Source: CAZALT01 sp964485515
GTDB lineage: Bacteria > Actinomycetota > Acidimicrobiia > Acidimicrobiales > Acidimicrobilacustridaceae
Reading direction: 5' to 3'
NCBI GenBank assembly: GCA_964485515.1
Contig: CAZALT010000077.1
Span: 1-16,202 of the forward strand
Length of the DNA: 16,202 bases
The notes beneath the pieces were generated by a model. That model worked only from the letters and a program-made list of their open reading frames with translations, ran no database searches and was not told the DNA's origin. This document shows positions 1 to 7,105 of the stretch, in pieces (the first letter of the stretch is position 1; the number at the start of each line of letters is the position of its first letter). The translations under genes and the position numbers were made by a program.

Positions 1-220
1 CGAAGGCGAGCATGTCGAGGGTGACGTTGACCGATCCCTCGATGGCGTTCTCGACCGGTGCGAAGCCCACGTCGACGGTGCCCCGGGCCGTAGCGGTCAG
101 CACATCACCGATGGTGGCCAGCGGGATCAGCTGGGCCCGGACGAGGTCGGTCTGGGTGAACAGCGCCTGCTCGGTGAACGTGCCGGCCGGGCCGAGGTAG
201 CCGACGCGCAGCACCGACAT
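1..220 (-). CDS. pheA: Prephenate dehydratase, N-terminal part (runs off the window)
   Basis: The reverse strand from ATG at 220 encodes 73 residues that open with the classic prephenate dehydratase start: MSVLRVGYLGPAGTFTEQA (residues 1-19), then APVENAIEGSVN (about 54-65), equivalent to the family's P-[IV]-E-N-S-I-E-G-S segment. The enzyme decarboxylates and dehydrates prephenate to phenylpyruvate in phenylalanine synthesis in the cytosol. Family members are about 280-310 residues with a C-terminal ACT domain, so roughly three quarters lie beyond the left edge. ATG 220 is chosen because the GYLGPAGTF motif normally begins within ten residues of the N-terminus and no better start lies upstream. 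I see no strong ribosome binding site. The gene points away from larB, leaving about 109 bases between the two starts. Confidence 0.93.
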   Translation of the reverse strand, partial: MSVLRVGYLGPAGTFTEQALFTQTDLVRAQLIPLATIGDVLTATARGTVDVGFAPVENAIEGSVNVTLDMLAF

Positions 221-329
221 GTCGCTGGCCAGGGCCGCGATGTCGGAGCGGGCATCGGCGCGTCCCTCGACCTTGGACGTTGCGTCGTCGGATGCGGCAG
301 CGTTGGTCACGAACGGTCAGGATAGGGCG

Positions 330-1298
330 GTGGACGAGGCCGCCCTGAGGCAGTTGCTCGACGACGTGCAGTCCGGCGCCGTGTCGGCCGACGACGCCGT
401 GGCCGACCTGCGCCGCCTGCCCTTCGCCGACTTGGGGTTCGCCCGCGTCGACCACCACCGGGCGCTGCGCCAGGGGATGGCCGAAACGGTGTACGGCCCA
501 GGCAAGACCCCGGAGCAGTGCGCCGCCATCGTCAGCGAGCTGCTCACCCAGCCCGGTTCGACCCCTGTGCTCCTCAGCCGGGCGTCATCCGACCAGATCG
601 CCGCGGCGCGGGGCGCCAACCCCGGCGCCCGTGTCGAGGGGACCACGGTCATCTGGCGCACCGGCCCTCGTCGCCCCGAGGTCGTCGCCGTGGTCACCGC
701 CGGCACCGCCGACCTGCCCGTCGCCGACGAGTGCGCGGCCACCCTCGACGCTCACGGCTTCACGCCGCTGCGCATGTCCGACATCGGCGTCGCCGGCCTG
801 CACCGCGTGCTCGACGCGGCCGACGAGCTCGCCGCGGCCGACGCCGTCGTCGTGGTCGCCGGCATGGAGGGGGCGCTGGCCAGCGTCGTTGGCGGGCTCA
901 CGGCTGCTCCGGTCGTCGCGGTGCCCACCAGCGTCGGCTACGGAGCCAGCCTCGACGGCGTCACCGCCCTGCTCGGCATGCTCGCATCGTGCGCGTCGGG
1001 CCTCACCGTCGTCGGCATCGACAACGGGTTCGGTGCCGCCATCGCCGTCATCCGGGTCCTCGGTGCCCGCTCGGTCGACGCCACGTCGATGGGACGAACC
1101 GGCCCGGTCCGCGTCGACACCGTTGCGGTGCCGGCCGCGCCCACCGTCGGGGTCACCGACGACGAGCCCGACCAGGCAGATCGATCCGACCAGGCAGATC
1201 GATCCGACCAGGCAGATCGATCCGACCATGCAGATCGATTCGACCAGGTCGGCGACCTTGGCTTCGACGAACAGCTCGGCGACCCCGCCCGTGGCTGA
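330..1298 (+). CDS. larB: LarB, pyridinium-3,5-biscarboxylic acid mononucleotide synthase
   Basis: LarB carboxylates and hydrolyses nicotinic acid adenine dinucleotide, the first step of the nickel-pincer nucleotide cofactor pathway first found for lactate racemase. The 322-residue product starts DEAALRQLLDDVQSG and carries the family's DLGFARVDHHRALRQG segment (about 34-49), a YGPGKTPEQ segment (55-63), and a PurE-like C-terminal domain with GYGASLDG (204-210) and SCASGLTVVGIDNGFGAA (220-237). The cysteine at about 221 corresponds to the conserved family cysteine. GTG 330 is preferred over upstream in-frame starts because homology begins there; AGGATAGG lies just upstream and CAGGAT sits 6 bases before it as a possible leaderless -10. 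The last 45 residues are a low-complexity tail with a DQADRS repeat encoded by an 18-base tandem repeat, not part of the catalytic fold. The stop overlaps larC by 8 bases. Confidence 0.9.
   Translation: MDEAALRQLLDDVQSGAVSADDAVADLRRLPFADLGFARVDHHRALRQGMAETVYGPGKTPEQCAAIVSELLTQPGSTPVLLSRASSDQIAAARGANPGARVEGTTVIWRTGPRRPEVVAVVTAGTADLPVADECAATLDAHGFTPLRMSDIGVAGLHRVLDAADELAAADAVVVVAGMEGALASVVGGLTAAPVVAVPTSVGYGASLDGVTALLGMLASCASGLTVVGIDNGFGAAIAVIRVLGARSVDATSMGRTGPVRVDTVAVPAAPTVGVTDDEPDQADRSDQADRSDQADRSDHADRFDQVGDLGFDEQLGDPARG
1170..1241 (+). repeat. 18-base tandem repeat, 4 copies, inside the 3' end of larB
   Basis: The unit GACCAGGCAGATCGATCC occurs perfectly at 1170-1187, 1188-1205 and 1206-1223. 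A fourth copy at 1224-1241 has two changes, and the array ends in GACCAGG. The period keeps the reading frame and encodes DQADRS three times, then DHADRF. Each unit contains the palindrome GATCGATC. Confidence 0.95.
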
Positions 1299-2559
1299 CC
1301 CTGAGCCGTTCGGCGAAGCCGACCCCGAAGGCGCCGTCGAGCGGGTCGCCTGGTTCCACTGCTTCTCCGGCGTGGCAGGCGACATGGCGCTCGGGGCACT
1401 GGTCGATGCCGGGGCCGACCTCGACGAGGTCCGCAACCTCCTCGAACGCCTCCCGATCGGCGGCTGGGCGCTCGACGCCGAAGACGTCCTGCGCTGCGGG
1501 ATCGGAGGCACCAAGGTCCACGTCCACGCCGAGGACGGCACCGTCGTGCGCACCGCGGCGCACATCGAAGGTCTCATCGAGGAAGCGCGCCTGCCCGACC
1601 GGGTGCGCGACCGTGCGCTCCTCACCTTCCGGTTCCTCGCCGCCGCCGAGGGCCGTCTCCATCGGCGGCCTCCCGAGCAGGTGCACTTCCACGAGGTCGG
1701 CGGCATCGATGCCATCGTCGACGTCGTCGGGACCTGCGCCGCGCTCGAGCTGCTCGACGTCGACGTGGTCGCCTCGAGTCCGATCGCCAACGGCCTCGGC
1801 ATGGTCCGCGCCGCCCACGGGCTCATCCCGAACCCGGCACCAGCGGTCACCGAACTGCTGCGGGGTGCGCCCACCTACGGCATCGACGTCCCCGTCGAGC
1901 TCACCACGCCGACCGGCGCCGCACTGCTCGCTTCTCTCGTTTCGACCTGGGGTCCGATGCCCGCCATGACCGTGACCGACACCGGTTTCGGTGCTGGCAC
2001 CGCCGAGTTCGACGACCGGCCCAACCTCGTCCAGGTGGTGCTCGGTGCGCGCTGGGCCGAGCTCGCTCCGGGCCAGCCCGTGCTGCTGCTCGAGGTCAAC
2101 GTCGACGACGCCACCGGCGAGCAGCTCGCCCACGCCATCGAGCTGTTGCTCGAGGCCGGCGCCCACGATGCGTGGATCAGCTCGATCCTCATGAAGAAGG
2201 GCCGCCCCGCCCATGTCGTGTCGGTGCTGGGCGATCCCACCCTCGGCCGACAGCTCGCCGAGGTGCTCACCACGGCGACGGGTTCGCTCGGTGTGCGCGG
2301 CCAGGTGCTCGACCGTTGGCCCCTTCACCGCGAGCAGGCAACGGTCGAGGTCGACGACGTCCCCATCCGGGTGAAGGTCGGTGCCGGTCGGGTGAAGGTC
2401 GAACACGACGATGCCGCCAAGGCCGCTCGGGTCTCGGGCCGACCCGTCCGCGAGGTCGTGAGCCTCGCCGAGGAGCGCTGGCGCCACGACCACGACCACG
2501 ACCACGAGCACCTCCACCCGTCTCGCGGGCCCTACGACCCGGACGACGACACGGCATAG
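1291..2559 (+). CDS. larC: LarC, nickel-pincer cofactor nickel insertion protein
   Basis: LarC is the CTP-dependent cyclometallase that inserts nickel into the pincer nucleotide made by LarB and LarE. The 422-residue product has FHCFSGVAGDMALGALVDAG (22-41), VHFHEVGGIDAIVD (131-144), IANGLG (165-170), TPTGAALL (206-213) and the C-terminal-domain motif MKKGRPAHV (301-309). The tail carries a histidine-rich HDHDHDHEHLH stretch (399-409), suited to binding nickel. The start is GTG 1291, overlapping the end of larB by 8 bases, so translation is probably coupled. In Lactobacillus plantarum the N- and C-terminal parts are joined by programmed frameshifting; here the frame is continuous. No larE, larA or nickel transporter is in the window, so other parts of the pathway must be elsewhere. 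Confidence 0.92.
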   Translation: MADPEPFGEADPEGAVERVAWFHCFSGVAGDMALGALVDAGADLDEVRNLLERLPIGGWALDAEDVLRCGIGGTKVHVHAEDGTVVRTAAHIEGLIEEARLPDRVRDRALLTFRFLAAAEGRLHRRPPEQVHFHEVGGIDAIVDVVGTCAALELLDVDVVASSPIANGLGMVRAAHGLIPNPAPAVTELLRGAPTYGIDVPVELTTPTGAALLASLVSTWGPMPAMTVTDTGFGAGTAEFDDRPNLVQVVLGARWAELAPGQPVLLLEVNVDDATGEQLAHAIELLLEAGAHDAWISSILMKKGRPAHVVSVLGDPTLGRQLAEVLTTATGSLGVRGQVLDRWPLHREQATVEVDDVPIRVKVGAGRVKVEHDDAAKAARVSGRPVREVVSLAEERWRHDHDHDHEHLHPSRGPYDPDDDTA

Positions 2560-2561
2560 GT

Positions 2562-2596
2562 CGGTCACGGGTGCTCCCACGGTCGTCGTCTGACCG
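2562..2596 (+). terminator. Weak inverted repeat after larC
   Basis: CGGTCA (2562-2567) pairs with TGACCG (2591-2596), with a small GGG/CCC hairpin (2569-2571 with 2576-2578) inside. It lies just after the larC stop and may help end transcription. There is no T tract, so the call is weak. Confidence 0.3.
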
Positions 2597-2597
2597 C

Positions 2598-2639
2598 CAC
2601 GTGGCGTTCGGAACGCAGCACGTGGCGTTCGGAACGCAG
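2598..2639. repeat. 21-base tandem repeat, 2 perfect copies, between convergent larC and desaturase
   Basis: Two identical 21-base units lie at 2598-2618 and 2619-2639. Each begins with the palindrome CACGTG and contains GCGTTCGGAACGC, a dyad around one central base. The rest of the 178-base convergent region (2560-2737) holds weak dyads, such as GGTCCG at 2664-2669 with CGGACC at 2692-2697, and no gene I can support. Confidence 0.9.
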
Positions 2640-2737
2640 CCGGGTCACGTCAGTCGAAGTGCCGGTCCGAAGGTGTGAGCGGCCCAACGGCCGGACCCAC
2701 GACGCTCGATGGTCTGGCGTGGCCGACCGCGTCGAGG

Positions 2738-3763
2738 TCAGGCCGACGGGGCCGAACCGTCGGCCATCTGCCGCCACAGCTCCGGGTAGCTGCGGTAGGT
2801 GATCTGCTCGGTGACCCAGCCGGAGCCGACGAGCTCGGCGTGGAGCTGGGGGAGCTTGCGGAACGGAACGCCCATGTCGGCGTGGTGGGCCAGGTGCCAG
2901 CCGGTGTTGAACGGCACGATCCAGAACCGGGCCGGCCAGTGCTGGTCGACGACGTGGGTGGTGCGGCGGCGGTCCTTCGAGCGCTCCATGCCGCCGTGCT
3001 CGGCGATGGCACGCAGGCGGTTGAGCACGCGCCAACCGGTCATCCACGGGGCGAACCAGAACAGCGGCCACAACCACCAGCGCCCCGACGCGATCCAGAA
3101 GCCGACGAACAGACCTGCTTGCGTGCCGATGATCCGCAGGGTGATCGGGCGAGACGACGCTCTGGTCAGTGCTCCGGCCAGGAGCTTGAGGTTCTTCCAC
3201 CCGGAGATGCCGATGGCGTCACGCGCCAGCTTGCGACGCATGGACGCGCGGCTCACCGGATAGCCGACGTACAAGTTGAGGTCGGGCTCGTTCGGTCCGA
3301 GCTCGTCCTTGTGGTGGGCGAAGTGGCTGCGTCGGTAGGCGTCGAACGGGACGAACGCGGGATAGGCGAGGAGCCACCTCCCGACGACGTCGTTGAGCGA
3401 CCTCTTGGACAACAAGAGCCGGTGGGCAGCCTCGTGGGCGAGGATCGAGAACAGGGCGAAGGCTCGGCCCATCAGGACGAAGACGACCAGCCAGATCGGA
3501 AGCGCGGCGACGAGCGGGAGCTTCGGGGTGGCCCAGCACGCGACCGCCAGCAGCCCGGCCGACTGCGCCCACACGGAGGCCACGTTGGCCACGTTGTGCC
3601 CGTTGGGGATGGCTCGCAGCTCGGCCCGCACGGCGGGGACGGGCATGCCCGACTCCGTGAGTCGATCGGTGGGCAGCACCTGAGGCAGAGCAGCGTCGAC
3701 CGGGACCATCGAGTCGTCGCGGTGGACGACGGCAACCACCGGTCGAGTGCCGAGAGCGGCCAT
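2738..3763 (-). CDS. Membrane fatty acid desaturase (three-histidine-box family)
   Basis: This 341-residue membrane protein has the three histidine boxes of non-haem di-iron desaturases and hydroxylases: HEAAH (110-114), HFAHH (147-151) and HLAHH (290-294). EHGG (256-259) sits before the last box. Hydrophobic segments lie at about 65-110 and 208-245, giving the usual paired helices around the boxes. It should introduce a double bond (or hydroxylate) into acyl chains at the cytosolic face of the membrane, using oxygen and reduced ferredoxin or a similar donor; the exact substrate cannot be told. The first 45 residues are polar and not obviously part of the domain. ATG 3763 is supported by a promoter whose -10 ends 6 bases upstream, implying a leaderless message. 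It is divergent from the PaaX-type regulator, a likely controller. Confidence 0.85.
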   Translation of the reverse strand: MAALGTRPVVAVVHRDDSMVPVDAALPQVLPTDRLTESGMPVPAVRAELRAIPNGHNVANVASVWAQSAGLLAVACWATPKLPLVAALPIWLVVFVLMGRAFALFSILAHEAAHRLLLSKRSLNDVVGRWLLAYPAFVPFDAYRRSHFAHHKDELGPNEPDLNLYVGYPVSRASMRRKLARDAIGISGWKNLKLLAGALTRASSRPITLRIIGTQAGLFVGFWIASGRWWLWPLFWFAPWMTGWRVLNRLRAIAEHGGMERSKDRRRTTHVVDQHWPARFWIVPFNTGWHLAHHADMGVPFRKLPQLHAELVGSGWVTEQITYRSYPELWRQMADGSAPSA

Positions 3764-3769
3764 AGACCG

Positions 3770-3798
3770 ATGTTACAGTAGGGCCGACATGTATCCAA
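3770..3798 (-). promoter_or_regulatory. Promoter of the desaturase gene, probably leaderless
   Basis: On the reverse strand TTGGAT (3798-3793), a 17-base spacer and TAACAT (3775-3770) form a sigma-70-like promoter. Only six bases separate the -10 from ATG 3763, so transcription should begin at or next to the start codon. Confidence 0.55.
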
Positions 3799-3807
3799 GT
3801 CCTGTAA
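3773..3807. promoter_or_regulatory. Inverted repeat across the divergent desaturase/PaaX promoters; candidate operator
   Basis: TTACAG (3773-3778) and CTGTAA (3802-3807) form a perfect inverted repeat with a 23-base spacer. One arm overlaps the -10 elements of both directions (TAACAT on the reverse strand at 3770-3775, TACAGT on the forward strand at 3774-3779). The other lies just upstream of the desaturase -35. A repressor bound here could silence both genes, and the adjacent PaaX-family protein is the obvious candidate. I do not recognise the sequence as a published PaaX site. Confidence 0.4.
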
Positions 3808-3920
3808 GGCGAACGGCGATCACGGACGGCGACGAGCGCGCAACGCTCGACGCGCGTCTCCCGCCAGAACGGCGCAGGTCACGTTCCGCGGCGGATCGTC
3901 GCGACGGAGTGCGCGCATGA
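3789..3920 (+). CDS. Possible 43-residue upstream ORF before the PaaX-type gene
   Basis: ATG 3789 opens a 43-codon frame (MYPSPVRRTAITDGDER...) that ends at TGA 3918-3920 and overlaps the regulator's ATG 3917 in an ATGA arrangement. A TACAGT -10 ends 9 bases before it. It may be a translated leader that couples translation to the regulator, or simply untranslated leader. The sequence is arginine-rich and resembles no family I know. The overlap geometry and promoter spacing are the only support. Confidence 0.25.
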   Translation: MYPSPVRRTAITDGDERATLDARLPPERRRSRSAADRRDGVRA

Positions 3921-4667
3921 CCGCAGCGCTCTCCGCCCGCTCGGTCCTGGCGTCGATCCTGCTGGGCACGCATCCGCCCCGGCTGTCGAGTCGGGCCCTC
4001 GTCGCCGCGGGTGAGCTGTTCGACATCAGCGGGGGCACGGTGCGCACGGCGCTGTCCCGGATGGCCGCCGCGGGCGAGGTGATCGCGGTGGACGGGTCGT
4101 ACGAGCTGGTCGGTGTGCTCCTCGAACGCCAGGCTCGCCAGGATCGCAGTCGAGCGAGCGACGGCGTCGCTCCGGGGGACTGGGACGGGCGCTGGACCCT
4201 CGCGGTCGTCCGTGATGAGCGGCGTGACGCGGCCCGACGGGCCGAGCTGCGCACCGCGATGGCGCGAAGGCACTTCGGAGCGCTGCGCGACGGCGTGTGG
4301 ACCCGGCCCTCGTTCCCACCGCTCGACCCGAGCCGCGCACCAGACGGGGTGATCGCCCAGCAGTGCCGGATCTTCCACAGCGAACCCGACGATGACCCCC
4401 GCCGGCTCGTCGACGCGCTGTGGGACCTCGACGGTTGGGCGACCGACGCCCGGCGACTGCTCGGGGAGATCGACAGAGCGATGCCGCCGCTGGAATCGGG
4501 GGACCCCAGCGGGCTCCGCGACGGCTTCGTGCTCTCGGCCGGCGTGCTTCGCCACTTCCTCGCCGATCCGGCGTTGCCGCCGAGCCTGCTGCCCGACGAT
4601 TGGCCGGGTCGGGCGCTGCGCGAGGGGTACGACCACTTCGACGTCGCCTACCGGTCGGTGCTGGCGC
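3917..4667 (+). CDS. PaaX-family transcriptional regulator, 3' end lost in assembly gap
   Basis: The 250 visible residues match the PaaX layout. An N-terminal winged helix (SARSVLASILLGTHPPRLSSRALVAAGELFDISGGTVRTALSRMAAAGEVIAVDGSYEL, about 6-63) has a recognition helix near GGTVRTALSRM. A central domain with GDWDGRWTLAVVRDERRDAARRAELRTAM follows, and then the C-terminal helical domain. PaaX proteins repress phenylacetate degradation genes and bind phenylacetyl-CoA, but many actinobacterial members have other targets. ATG 3917 has a GGAG seven bases upstream. The divergent desaturase shares the promoter zone, so an acyl-CoA-linked role is a reasonable inference. The frame is open into the N run at 4668; family length (about 260-300) suggests 10-50 residues are missing. 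The open frame that appears to continue beyond the gap is not evidence of a fusion. Confidence 0.8.
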
Positions 4668-4767
4668 NNNNNNNNNNNNNNNNNNNNNNNNNNNNNNNNN
4701 NNNNNNNNNNNNNNNNNNNNNNNNNNNNNNNNNNNNNNNNNNNNNNNNNNNNNNNNNNNNNNNNNNN
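4668..4767. other. Assembly gap 1 (100 N)
   Basis: Exactly 100 N, a standard placeholder, so the true length is unknown. It removes the end of the PaaX-family gene. The bases straight after it are three copies of a 15-base tandem repeat, suggesting assembly stopped inside a repeat array. Confidence 0.97.
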
Positions 4768-4812
4768 CCTGACGAACGACGGCCTGACGAACGACGACCT
4801 GACGAACGACGA
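4768..4812. repeat. 15-base tandem repeat, 3 copies, touching assembly gap 1
   Basis: The unit CCTGACGAACGACGA occurs at 4768-4782 (last base G), 4783-4797 and 4798-4812. It begins on the first base after the gap, so the array probably extends into it. The period is a multiple of three; in two frames it would encode LTNDD or PDERR repeats, possibly the tail of the PaaX-family protein. Confidence 0.93.
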
Positions 4813-4852
4813 CCATCTGACCGACACGGCAGACACCGTGACCGCGGCACCG

Positions 4853-4858
4853 TACGCT
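4853..4858 (+). promoter_or_regulatory. -10 element of the metallo-beta-lactamase-fold gene, leaderless
   Basis: TACGCT (TAnnnT) ends seven bases before ATG 4866, the spacing of a leaderless transcript. There is no ribosome binding site before that ATG. I find no clear -35. Confidence 0.45.
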
Positions 4859-4865
4859 GGCTGCC

Positions 4866-5606
4866 ATGAGCGAGACCACACCCGCTGCCTCCACCGGCGG
4901 CGACCGCCTCTACTTCCGGCAGCTCCTCGCCGGACGAGACATCGCCACGTCCGATCCGCTGGCCCGGCAGATGGTCAACTTCGTCTACCTGGTCGGCGAC
5001 CGCGCCACCGGTGAGGCGGTCGTGGTCGACCCGGCCTACGACACCCAGGGCATCCTCGACGTCGCCGCCGCCGACGGCATGGAGCTCGTCGGGGCGCTCG
5101 GCACCCACTACCACCCGGACCACGTGGGCGGAACCATGATGGGCTACACCATCGAGGGCATCGCCGAGCTGCTCGCCAGGCAGACGCTGCCCGTGCACGT
5201 CCAGGCCGCCGAGCTCGAGTACGTCACCAAGGCCACGGGCGTCGGCGCCGCCGATCTCGTCGGCCACCGCAGCGGCGACGTGCTCATGGTGGGGGAGATC
5301 CCCATCGAGCTCATCCACACGCCCGGTCACACCCCGGGCAGCCAGTGCTTCCTCGTCGACAACCGCCTCGTGGCCGGCGACACCCTCTTCCTGGAAGGGT
5401 GCGGCCGCACCGACCTCCCGGGCGGAAGCCCCGCGGAGATGTACGAGAGCCTCACGCAGAAGCTGGCCAGGGTCCCCGACGACGCCGTGCTCTTCCCCGG
5501 CCACCAGTACTCGGCCGCACCGTCGGCATCGATGGGCGACACCCGCCAGCTCAACTACGTGTTCCGCCCTCGCAACGAAGCAGAGTGGCTCGCCATGTTC
5601 GGCTGA
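4866..5606 (+). CDS. Metallo-beta-lactamase-fold hydrolase, glyoxalase II / persulfide dioxygenase-like
   Basis: The 246-residue product has the full metal-binding set of the MBL fold: THYHPDH (80-86), the histidine of HTPGH (H155), the aspartate of AGDTLF (D172) and the histidine of FPGHQY (H213). The segment GDTLFLEGCGRTDLPGGS (171-188) resembles the ETHE1 persulfide dioxygenase and hydroxyacylglutathione hydrolase branch. Members act in the cytosol on thioesters or on glutathione (or other thiol) persulfides; the substrate here is not determined. A 20-residue insert (about 92-110) follows the metal motif. No rhodanese domain or sulfur-metabolism neighbour is present to favour the persulfide role. 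It probably has its own leaderless promoter and is not in an operon with the regulator upstream. Confidence 0.85.
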   Translation: MSETTPAASTGGDRLYFRQLLAGRDIATSDPLARQMVNFVYLVGDRATGEAVVVDPAYDTQGILDVAAADGMELVGALGTHYHPDHVGGTMMGYTIEGIAELLARQTLPVHVQAAELEYVTKATGVGAADLVGHRSGDVLMVGEIPIELIHTPGHTPGSQCFLVDNRLVAGDTLFLEGCGRTDLPGGSPAEMYESLTQKLARVPDDAVLFPGHQYSAAPSASMGDTRQLNYVFRPRNEAEWLAMFG

Positions 5607-5707
5607 TCCCGCTCACCGGTCTGCGGTCACGACGAACGGTCGAGAAGAAGAATGCGGTACGAAATCATGTCAGTGGGGTAGAGACGACGTTCACCACAAC
5701 CTCTGGG

Positions 5708-5724
5708 GAGTGATCACTCAGGGT
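5708..5724 (+). promoter_or_regulatory. 12-bp perfect palindrome and possible -10 before the diguanylate cyclase gene
   Basis: GAGTGATCACTC (5708-5719) is a perfect palindrome. Its last base begins CAGGGT (5719-5724), a TAnnnT-like element ending seven bases before ATG 5732. An operator at this place would cover the promoter core. The sequence matches no regulator site I can name. The rest of 5607-5731 shows nothing else clear. Confidence 0.4.
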
Positions 5725-5731
5725 GATAGCC

Positions 5732-7105
5732 ATGTCCGAAACCGGCCCGGCGCCTTCGCGAACGACCGATGAGCTGCAGATGGTGCGCGCCATCCTGCGG
5801 AGCCTGGCCACCGAGGTCGTGGTGCTCGTGACGCCCGGAGGTGAGGTCATCACCACCAACGAGGGCGCGTCGGTGATCGAAGCGTCCGACATCGAGGCCT
5901 TCGTCCATCCCGACGACCTCGTGGCCACCCTCTCGTTCCTTCGTCGCGTCTCACGAGGACGCGTGCAGCCCGAGCCGGTCAGCGTGCCCCACGACCACAA
6001 CCGGTGGGAGTCGAGCGAGGTCGACGGGGCCGATCTCGACCTGGACGTCGACGTTCGGGACGAAGAGGTGCCGCACGAGGCGCGGTCCGCTCTGTCCGAG
6101 CCGCCTCGTTCGGTCTCCCGTGAGCGCCTGCACCTCCGGATCCGACGGCCCGACGAGCGGTGGGAGCCGGTCGAGGCCGAGGTCGTCGATCCGGCCCTGC
6201 ACCCGCTCCTGCCCGGCGTGGTCCTGCGCGTCCGCCCGATGTTCGGCGACGAGGTCGACCGTGCCGACGCGCACGAGCGGTTCCAGTCGTTGGCCGAGCT
6301 GTTGCCCCTCGGCATCTTGTCGGCGGACCGGCGTGGCGAGGTCGGCTACTGCAACGTGCGCGCCGAGACGATCCTCAGTCGCAGCGGACCCAGCCTGCTC
6401 GGCCACGGGTGGGAGGCCGCCGTCCACCCCGACGACAAGGCGTCGGTCCGGGAGGCTGCTGGCCTCGCGGCTCGCGAGGGCATCGCGCAGCAGGTCGTCT
6501 TCCGTGTCGAGACCGGCTTGTTCCAACGATGGGCGACCGCCTCGTTCGTCCCCCTCGGCGTGCCGCCCGCCCACACCGGCTGGATCGCGACGCTCGACGA
6601 CGTCACCGACCGGCTCCGGATCGAGTCGCAGCTCTCCCACCAGGCCACCCACGACGCCCTCACGGGACTACCGAACCGCACGCTCCTCGAGGATCGGCTC
6701 CGCCAGGCCTGCGCCCGGCTGCGACGTGGGACGCGATCGGTCACCGTGGTGTTCGTCGACCTCGACGCGTTCAAGGACGTGAACGACCGCTACGGCCACG
6801 CGGCCGGTGACGAGGTGCTCGTCGAGGTGGGCCAGCGACTGCTCGACGTCGTGCGCGAGATCGACACCGTGTCGCGCTACGCCGGTGACGAGTTCGTCGT
6901 CGTGTGCGAGGACCTGGACGACGTCGTCGGGCTCGAGGGTCGCATCGCCTCGGCGATCAGCGAGCCGATGGAGCTCACCTCGGGATCGGTGCACCTTGGA
7001 GCAAGCGTGGGCGCCGTCACCACGCGAGAACCCACCGTGGAGGTCGGGACCCTGCTGGCCGAGGCCGACGCCGAGATGTACCGCGAGAAGCGCGCCCACC
7101 GCTGA
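5732..7105 (+). CDS. PAS-PAS-GGDEF diguanylate cyclase
   Basis: From ATG 5732 the product has 457 residues. Two PAS-type sensor regions each contain a VHPDD motif (58-62 and 231-235). The first is split by an acidic insert of about 50 residues (about 85-130, including DLDLDVDVRDEEV) before its last strands; the second spans about 181-295. The GGDEF domain follows, with HDALTGLPNR (307-316), DLDAFKDVNDRYGHAAGDEVL (343-363), an RxxD inhibitory site (375-378, REID) and the active-site loop AGDEF (384-388). This predicts cyclic di-GMP synthesis with product inhibition; Ala for the first Gly is a tolerated variant in known cyclases. There is no membrane helix or EAL domain, so it is a cytosolic sensor. 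GTG 5723 is an alternative start. No partner phosphodiesterase or c-di-GMP effector is nearby. Confidence 0.88.
   Translation: MSETGPAPSRTTDELQMVRAILRSLATEVVVLVTPGGEVITTNEGASVIEASDIEAFVHPDDLVATLSFLRRVSRGRVQPEPVSVPHDHNRWESSEVDGADLDLDVDVRDEEVPHEARSALSEPPRSVSRERLHLRIRRPDERWEPVEAEVVDPALHPLLPGVVLRVRPMFGDEVDRADAHERFQSLAELLPLGILSADRRGEVGYCNVRAETILSRSGPSLLGHGWEAAVHPDDKASVREAAGLAAREGIAQQVVFRVETGLFQRWATASFVPLGVPPAHTGWIATLDDVTDRLRIESQLSHQATHDALTGLPNRTLLEDRLRQACARLRRGTRSVTVVFVDLDAFKDVNDRYGHAAGDEVLVEVGQRLLDVVREIDTVSRYAGDEFVVVCEDLDDVVGLEGRIASAISEPMELTSGSVHLGASVGAVTTREPTVEVGTLLAEADAEMYREKRAHR

Noticed and set aside
1170..1241. DNA iteron array or replication origin
   Set aside because: The repeats are coding, inside larB, with no rep or dnaA gene or AT-rich region beside them.
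1153..2580. Reverse-strand open frame of about 475 codons antisense to larC
   Set aside because: Low-complexity shadow of larC with no family motif.
2675..3781. Forward open frame of about 368 codons antisense to the desaturase
   Set aside because: The reverse strand has three histidine boxes and hydrophobic helices; the forward frame is charged, repetitive and motif-free.
4668..5014. Apparent fusion of the PaaX-type regulator to sequence beyond gap 1
   Set aside because: The 100 N are a placeholder of arbitrary length, so the frame across them is meaningless, and the continuation runs out of frame over the MBL hydrolase gene.
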